From Myxococcota bacterium (GTDB lineage: Bacteria > Myxococcota > B64-G9), in assembly GCA_022710975.1 (NCBI GenBank), contig JAKLGA010000001.1:434001-498000 (forward strand): DNA of 64,000 nt, written 5' to 3'. The notes under the pieces are model-generated. The model was not told where the DNA came from. It ran no database searches and was given only the letters and a program-made list of their open reading frames with translations. Below, piece by piece: positions 59,766-64,000 of this stretch. The translations under genes were made by a program, and so were the position numbers. Each line of letters opens with the position of its first letter. The stretch's first letter is position 1.

Positions 59766-60997
59766 CGCAGCAGCTCCACCTCGACCTCGTCGCCCTCGGC
59801 CAGCCCCTCGCGCGCGGCCGGGATGCAGGCCAGCCCGTCGCAGCCCAGCAGGGAGGAGTACACGGCCGAATCCCCGCGCACCGGCACCACCCGCACGCCC
59901 TCTGGATCCTCCGCCAGGCGCACGCGCACGTAGGTGTCGCGACCCGCGGCGCCGGGCAGGTTCTGGGTCAGCCGCCCGCGCACCCGCGGGCGCAGGCGGG
60001 CGCGGGCGCGTCCGCCCAGGCGATCGAGCAACGGCCCCACCAGCACCTGGAAGACCACGAAGGAGGACACCGGGTGGCCAGGCAGTCCCAGCGCCGGACG
60101 GCCGCCCGCGTCGGCCACCAGGGTGGGCTTGCCCGGGGCCAGGGCCACCCCGGACACGAGCAGGCCCGGAGGCCCCAGCGCGGCCAGGACGCGGGCCGTG
60201 TGGTCGCGGACCCCCACCGAGGAGCCGCCCGACAGCAGCAACACGTCCGCGCGCGCCAGCCCCGCCTGGGCGGCCTGGAGCAGCTCCGCGTACACGTCGC
60301 CGGAGCGCGGCAGCACCTCGGGCTCGCCGCCCCAGGCCCGCACCTGGGCCGCCAGGGTGAGCGCGTTGGTGTCGCGCACCTGGCCGGGGCCGACCGGTGC
60401 CCCGGGCTCCACCAGCTCGTCCCCGGTGGACAGCACCGCCACCCGCGGGCGGGCGTGCACACGTGCGTGGGTGAGCCCGGCGGTCAGCAGCGCGCCCAGG
60501 TCGAGCGGCGAGAGGGCGTGGCCGGCGGGCATGAGCAGGCCGCCTCCGGGGACGTCCTGGCCCGCCTGGAGCACGTGCTCGCCGCTGGCCACGGCGCGGC
60601 AGATCTCCACGGCGGAGCCGCCCAGCGGGCGGGTGTGCTCGACCATCACCACCGCGTCCGCGCCCTCGGGCAGCATGCCGCCGGTGGGGATGGCCATGGC
60701 CTGGCCGGGCGGGAGCGGGCCGGGCGGCGGCTGGCCCATGCGGACCTCGCCGGCCAGCTCCAGCACCTGGGGCGAGGTCTCGCGGGCGGCGGCCACCTCG
60801 CGCGCGCGCACGGCGAAACCGTCCATGAGGGAGCGGGCGAAGGCGGGCACGGGCTCCGCCGCCCGCAGCTCCTCGGCGGTCACCCGGCCGACGGCCTCGG
60901 CCAGCGGCAGGCGCTCGACGCGGGTGAGGGGGGTGAAGCGCGTGAAGAGTTCGAGAACCTCCGCCGCCGGTCTGAGCTCCATGAACCCCTTGGCCAC
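59762..60997 (-). CDS. moeA: Molybdopterin molybdenumtransferase
   Basis: The 411-residue product is a full MoeA: PAFARSLMDGFAVRA, VAVLSTGDELVEPG, LLSGGSSVGVRDHTA, and SGVALAPGKPTLVADAGG with LGLPGHPVSSFVVFQ. It inserts molybdate into adenylylated molybdopterin in the cytoplasm. The GTG at 60997 follows GGGAGG and makes the usual N-terminus. It is the first of two tandem MoeA genes, so the pathway may have two metal-insertion steps or two metals. No moa, mob or modABC genes are in the window. Confidence 0.93.
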   Translation of the reverse strand: MAKGFMELRPAAEVLELFTRFTPLTRVERLPLAEAVGRVTAEELRAAEPVPAFARSLMDGFAVRAREVAAARETSPQVLELAGEVRMGQPPPGPLPPGQAMAIPTGGMLPEGADAVVMVEHTRPLGGSAVEICRAVASGEHVLQAGQDVPGGGLLMPAGHALSPLDLGALLTAGLTHARVHARPRVAVLSTGDELVEPGAPVGPGQVRDTNALTLAAQVRAWGGEPEVLPRSGDVYAELLQAAQAGLARADVLLLSGGSSVGVRDHTARVLAALGPPGLLVSGVALAPGKPTLVADAGGRPALGLPGHPVSSFVVFQVLVGPLLDRLGGRARARLRPRVRGRLTQNLPGAAGRDTYVRVRLAEDPEGVRVVPVRGDSAVYSSLLGCDGLACIPAAREGLAEGDEVEVELLR

Positions 60998-61007
60998 AGG
61001 ACCTCCC

Positions 61008-61691
61008 TCAGCCCGGCGCCTGGCCCGGCTCCATGGGCTCGATCTGGCCGGGCACCGGCGGATTCCACTGGCGCTCGATCCAGCTGTCGAAGCAAGCCCG
61101 GAAGATGAACGAGGCCACGATCAGGCCGAGCGCGATCCACAGGATGAGCTTGAGCTTGGCCGACGAAGTGCCGCGCTCTGGCCGGGATGGCGCCGGGGCG
61201 CCGGCGCCGAGCTCGGCCGCGCCCACCACCCCCAGGTGGAATTCGTAGGCCCGCCGCCACGAGGACAGGATGCGCTCGTGGTCGGCCTTGGTCACCAGGC
61301 GGCCGAGCTGGGGATCGAACACCACCCAGCCGAGCTGCTCGGCGGTGAGCAGCACGACGGCCACGGCCCGGTCGCCCTGGGCGTCCTGCAGCCCCAGGGG
61401 GAAGGAGGCGTTCAGTCCGTCGAGGAGCGGGCGCGCGGCCGGCGGGGACGCAGGCTGGGGGAGCGCGGCGGGTGGCGCCTCGGCCGGCGGGGCCGCGGGA
61501 GGTGGCTGGGCTGCAGCCGGGCGGTGGAAGGCCTCGAGGCGCAGGCGTCCCTGGCTCGCCTCGAGCTCGGCCGGCAACCCCTGGGCGGTCTGGACGCCGG
61601 CCAGGGCCAGGGCGTCCTGCACCACCTCCCAGGGGAGGGGGGCGCCGGCGGCGGAGTCGTCGCCGGGGCGGAGGTAGAGTTCGTAGCGCAC
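61008..61691 (-). CDS. Protein with one C-terminal TM helix, unknown function
   Basis: The 227-residue product begins VRYELYLRPGDDSA and has a Pro/Ala-rich linker (about 60-90). A middle domain has GLQDAQGDRAVAVVLLTAEQLGWVVFDPQLGRLV, and one TM helix (about 181-200, KLILWIALGLIVASFIF) precedes a short Pro-rich tail. It starts at a GTG. It lies 10 bp upstream of the moeA pair and could be their cotranscribed partner. No family recognised. Confidence 0.65.
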   Translation of the reverse strand: MRYELYLRPGDDSAAGAPLPWEVVQDALALAGVQTAQGLPAELEASQGRLRLEAFHRPAAAQPPPAAPPAEAPPAALPQPASPPAARPLLDGLNASFPLGLQDAQGDRAVAVVLLTAEQLGWVVFDPQLGRLVTKADHERILSSWRRAYEFHLGVVGAAELGAGAPAPSRPERGTSSAKLKLILWIALGLIVASFIFRACFDSWIERQWNPPVPGQIEPMEPGQAPG

Positions 61692-61717
61692 GGCGCCTGG
61701 GACCCCTCGTGGCCCGG

Positions 61718-61746
61718 TTGCATCCGGCGGGCCGGTGGTCTATTAG
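61718..61746 (+). promoter_or_regulatory. Candidate promoter in an AT-rich island
   Basis: TTGCAT (61718-61723) and TATTAG (61741-61746) are exactly 17 nt apart at the start of an AT-rich run (TATTAGTATTTAGTTTTTTC), rare in this genome. It points to the gene at 61783; the run could also serve the leftward gene. Confidence 0.45.
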
Positions 61747-61782
61747 TATTTAGTTTTTTCTGGGGTTGCAAGCGCAGGCAGG

Positions 61783-62643
61783 ATGGCGATGCAGGTCGGC
61801 GGCTGGCAGATCCACACGTTGCTCGAGGGCACCTTCCTGCTCGACGGGGGCTCGATGTTCGGGATCGTGCCCCGGTCGAGGTGGGCGCGCCACCACCCGC
61901 CCGACGGCGAGGGGCGCATCGTGATGGCGCTGCGCACCCTGCTGTGCGTGGGGCACGGGCGCCGCGTGCTGGTGGACACGGGCATGGGCGACCGCCTGGA
62001 CGATCGCCGGCAGGCCCTGTACCAGCACACGCCGCGGGCGGGCGGGCTGCCCGCCGGGCTGGCTGCGCTCGGGCTCGCCTGCCAGGACGTGACCGACGTG
62101 GTGCTCACCCACCTGCACTTCGATCACGCCGGCGGGCTGTTCGCGCCCGATGGGCGGGGCGGCCTGGCGCCCGCCTTCCCCCGGGCCCAGGTGCACGTCC
62201 AGGAGGCCGCCTGCCGCTGGGCCGCCGCGCCCAGCCTGGTCGACCAGGCCTCGTTCCTGCCTGGCGACGCAGCCCGCTGCGAGGCGGAGCTCGATCTGCG
62301 TCTGCTGCAGGGGGACGAGACCCTGGCCGAGGGGCTGCGGGTCCAGGTGACCGCGGGGCACACCCCCGGCCACCAACTCGTGGTGGTGGGCGAGGGCCCG
62401 GACACGCTGGTGTTCTGCGCCGATCTGATCCCCACCGCGACCCACGTGCGCCTGCCGTGGATCATGGCCTACGATCAGCGGCCGCTGCTGACCCTGGACG
62501 AGAAGAAGGTGCTGGTGGCCCAGGCGGTCGAGGAGGGCTGGGCCCTGGTGTTCGAGCACGATCCGCTCACCGCCGCCTGCCGGCTGGTCGAGCGAGACGG
62601 GCAGGTGGTGCCCGGAGAGACGCTGTGCCTCGACCCCGCCTGA
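61783..62643 (+). CDS. Metallo-beta-lactamase-fold hydrolase (lactonase-like)
   Basis: The 286-residue product has LVDTGMGDRL, then VLTHLHFDHAGGL with His110, His112, Asp114 and His115, VTAGHTPGHQLVVV and a later D in FCADLIPTATH, with a final FEHDPL His. This order matches N-acyl-homoserine-lactone lactonase-type and related esterase-like enzymes, but the substrate is not fixed. ATG 61783 or ATG 61789 can start it. A promoter lies at 61718. It precedes a Cys-rich lipoprotein by 26 bp. Confidence 0.85.
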   Translation: MAMQVGGWQIHTLLEGTFLLDGGSMFGIVPRSRWARHHPPDGEGRIVMALRTLLCVGHGRRVLVDTGMGDRLDDRRQALYQHTPRAGGLPAGLAALGLACQDVTDVVLTHLHFDHAGGLFAPDGRGGLAPAFPRAQVHVQEAACRWAAAPSLVDQASFLPGDAARCEAELDLRLLQGDETLAEGLRVQVTAGHTPGHQLVVVGEGPDTLVFCADLIPTATHVRLPWIMAYDQRPLLTLDEKKVLVAQAVEEGWALVFEHDPLTAACRLVERDGQVVPGETLCLDPA

Positions 62644-62669
62644 GCGGGGCGAGCGAGAGGGTGCACGCG

Positions 62670-64000
62670 ATGAGGAGCTGGCTTGGACTGGGTCTGCTGG
62701 CGGTCGCCGTGTGGAGCTGGGGCCCGGCCGGGTGCGGCGGGGGGCAGGCCGGAGACGTCGACGCCGGCGAGGACGGGGATCAGGCCGCGGACGGCGACGG
62801 CGGCGGGCTGTGCGCCATGGACGCCGACTGCGGAGGGGACGCCCGCTGCGTGGACGGCGTGTGCCGTCCGGCCGGCTGGTGCGCCGACGAGGGGGACTGC
62901 CCGGAGGGCAGCCTGTGCAACCAGCTCAACCACGCCTGCGTGGCGGCCGAGTGCCTGGTGGACGGGGATTGCCCGGCGGCGGAGCGTTGCCAGGACGGCG
63001 TGTGCCTGCCGCGCTGCGAGGGCGTGGCCTGCCAGCCGGACGAGCGCTGCAACCCGGACACGGGGCTGTGCGAGCGCCTGACCTGCACGGTGGGCAGCGC
63101 CACCTGCGCGGCCGACGCCGACTGCCGCCCGGGGCTCTACTGCGATCCCGTCGGCCGCGGCTGCACCGAGTGCCCCACGGGCACCTTCTGCAACTTCCAC
63201 GAGTGCTTCCCGCTGCAGGCCGAGTGCCAGGTGCACGCGGACTGCGGCGCGGACGAGCGCTGCAACCCCGTCTCGCAGCGCTGCGAGGCCTACCCCGACA
63301 GCTGCTCGTCCGACGACGAGTGCGCCCCGCGCTACTGCAACCTATACGTGCACACCTGTCAGCCCGACCCCTTCACCGGGGACTGCTCGAGCGACCTCGA
63401 GTGCCAGGCGGCCTACGGCCCCGACTACTACTGCCATGAGCGCCTGCGCTCCTGCGTCCTGCCGCTGGGCCCGGGCGAGTGCTACGACACCGAGGACTGC
63501 GCCGACGCGGAGCTGGTGTGCAACCCGAAGGACAACAGCTGCGTCCCGCGGGGCTCCATCTGCGTCACCGACGCGGACTGCAACGCCGGCGACATCTGCC
63601 TGGCCGGCACCTGCGTGTTCCAGTGCCAGACCCCCTGCGAGACCGACGCCGAGTGCCTCAACGGCTACGCCTGCCGCAGCGGCTGCTGCGTCCTGGGCTC
63701 GACCTGCGTGGACGACTGGGACTGCCCGGCGGGCCAGGTGTGCCTGCAGGCCTGGTGCAGCCCGGCCTGCGGCGCGGACGATCCCTTCGAGGACAACGAC
63801 ACCAGCCTGACGGCCTCGCCCCTGCCCGGGCTGGTGCCCGGCGGCGCGGCGGAGTACCCGGGCCTGACGGTGTGCGACGGGGACGACGACTGGTACGCCA
63901 TCCTGGTACCGGCCAACCACCGGCTGCGGGTGCGGGTGGAGTTCTCCGACGCGCTGGGCGACATCGACATCGCGCTGTACGACTCCGCCGGCGGCTACTC
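62670..64000 (+). CDS. Cys-rich lipoprotein with PPC domain (3' end outside window)
   Basis: The frame is open from the ATG at 62670 to the window edge, at least 443 codons. The signal peptide ends WGPAGC (lipoprotein, Cys about 22). About twelve Dickkopf-like units follow, such as CAMDADCGGDARCVDGVC. Near the end begins a PPC (prepeptidase C-terminal) domain: CDGDDDWYAILVPANHRLRVRV and GDIDIALYD. PPC domains accompany secreted enzymes and surface proteins. It is likely an anchored surface protein; any catalytic part would be beyond the window. Confidence 0.85.
   Translation, partial: MRSWLGLGLLAVAVWSWGPAGCGGGQAGDVDAGEDGDQAADGDGGGLCAMDADCGGDARCVDGVCRPAGWCADEGDCPEGSLCNQLNHACVAAECLVDGDCPAAERCQDGVCLPRCEGVACQPDERCNPDTGLCERLTCTVGSATCAADADCRPGLYCDPVGRGCTECPTGTFCNFHECFPLQAECQVHADCGADERCNPVSQRCEAYPDSCSSDDECAPRYCNLYVHTCQPDPFTGDCSSDLECQAAYGPDYYCHERLRSCVLPLGPGECYDTEDCADAELVCNPKDNSCVPRGSICVTDADCNAGDICLAGTCVFQCQTPCETDAECLNGYACRSGCCVLGSTCVDDWDCPAGQVCLQAWCSPACGADDPFEDNDTSLTASPLPGLVPGGAAEYPGLTVCDGDDDWYAILVPANHRLRVRVEFSDALGDIDIALYDSAGGY

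Noticed and set aside
1-64000. tRNA or rRNA genes
   Set aside because: I looked for T-arm and anticodon-arm patterns and rRNA-like runs on both strands and saw none. A covariance-model search would settle it.

Overview
This 64 kb window is very GC-rich (about 70% by eye) and almost fully coding on both strands. Gene content points to a member of the Myxococcota or a related former-deltaproteobacterial lineage. The clues are MopE-type Cys/Asp repeats in several exported proteins, a von Willebrand A protein with a DNSDS metal site, an AgmX/PglI C-terminal domain protein, DUF6918, DUF3829, a GldG/DUF4340 ABC cluster, many lipoproteins with Dickkopf-like Cys repeats, and frequent GTG starts with ATGA/GTGA overlaps. 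This assignment is inference. I saw no rRNA, tRNA, CRISPR array, transposase, integrase or plasmid/phage gene. No gene-free stretch exceeds 300 bases; the longest are 15894-16163 and 50861-51089.

Layout. 1-4.6 kb: a truncated vWA/MopE protein, an IHF-alpha-like DNA-binding protein, and a leftward operon of an NHL/MopE lipoprotein plus a CsgG-like exported protein. 4.7-9.2 kb: a rightward signalling cluster (membrane histidine kinase, FecR-like protein, soluble histidine kinase, RNase Z-like hydrolase) with no response regulator. 9.2-12 kb: leftward exported proteins. 12-15.9 kb: a thioesterase, then DUF1015-serA-serC ending in a clear intrinsic terminator. 16.1-21.6 kb: a NicO-type metal exporter, a TPR protein, and an operon of a YkgJ-like protein, a DUF4124-glutaredoxin and a TANGO2-like protein. 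21.6-26.8 kb: malQ, a beta-propeller phosphoesterase and a lipoprotein, leftward and nearly contiguous. 26.9-31.1 kb: DUF6624, DUF1963 and a striking histidine kinase - CoA-disulfide reductase - rhodanese fusion. 31.1-34.2 kb: a MATE exporter and a beta-lactamase-fold lipoprotein. 34.3-40.2 kb: ABC ATPase, permease, GldG-like, DUF4340 and DUF3829 proteins. 40.3-48 kb: a membrane phosphoesterase, a geranylgeranyl-reductase-like flavoprotein, a secreted phospholipase-D-like MopE protein and a 920-residue Cys-rich lipoprotein. 48.1-51.9 kb: an ArsA-like ATPase with a Rieske protein, a TerB-like protein, a small exported protein, DUF6918 with a 133-bp tandem duplication at its 3' end, and a coiled-coil protein. 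51.9-61.7 kb: dusB, a metallo-beta-lactamase-fold enzyme, a YfhO-like membrane protein, a lytic transglycosylase, two tandem moeA genes and a one-TM protein. 61.7-64 kb: a second metallo-beta-lactamase-fold enzyme and a Cys-rich/PPC lipoprotein that runs off the end.

The strongest candidate for something undescribed is the single 799-residue protein at 28728-31127. It joins a complete soluble histidine-kinase core to a complete CoADR-rhodanese module, suggesting a cytoplasmic sensor of thiol, CoA-disulfide or polysulfide state. Other notable points are promoter-like sequences (TTGNCN, 18-nt spacer, TNNNNT) placed so close to start codons that leaderless mRNAs are implied, and two convergent gene pairs that share one CTAG for both stop codons.
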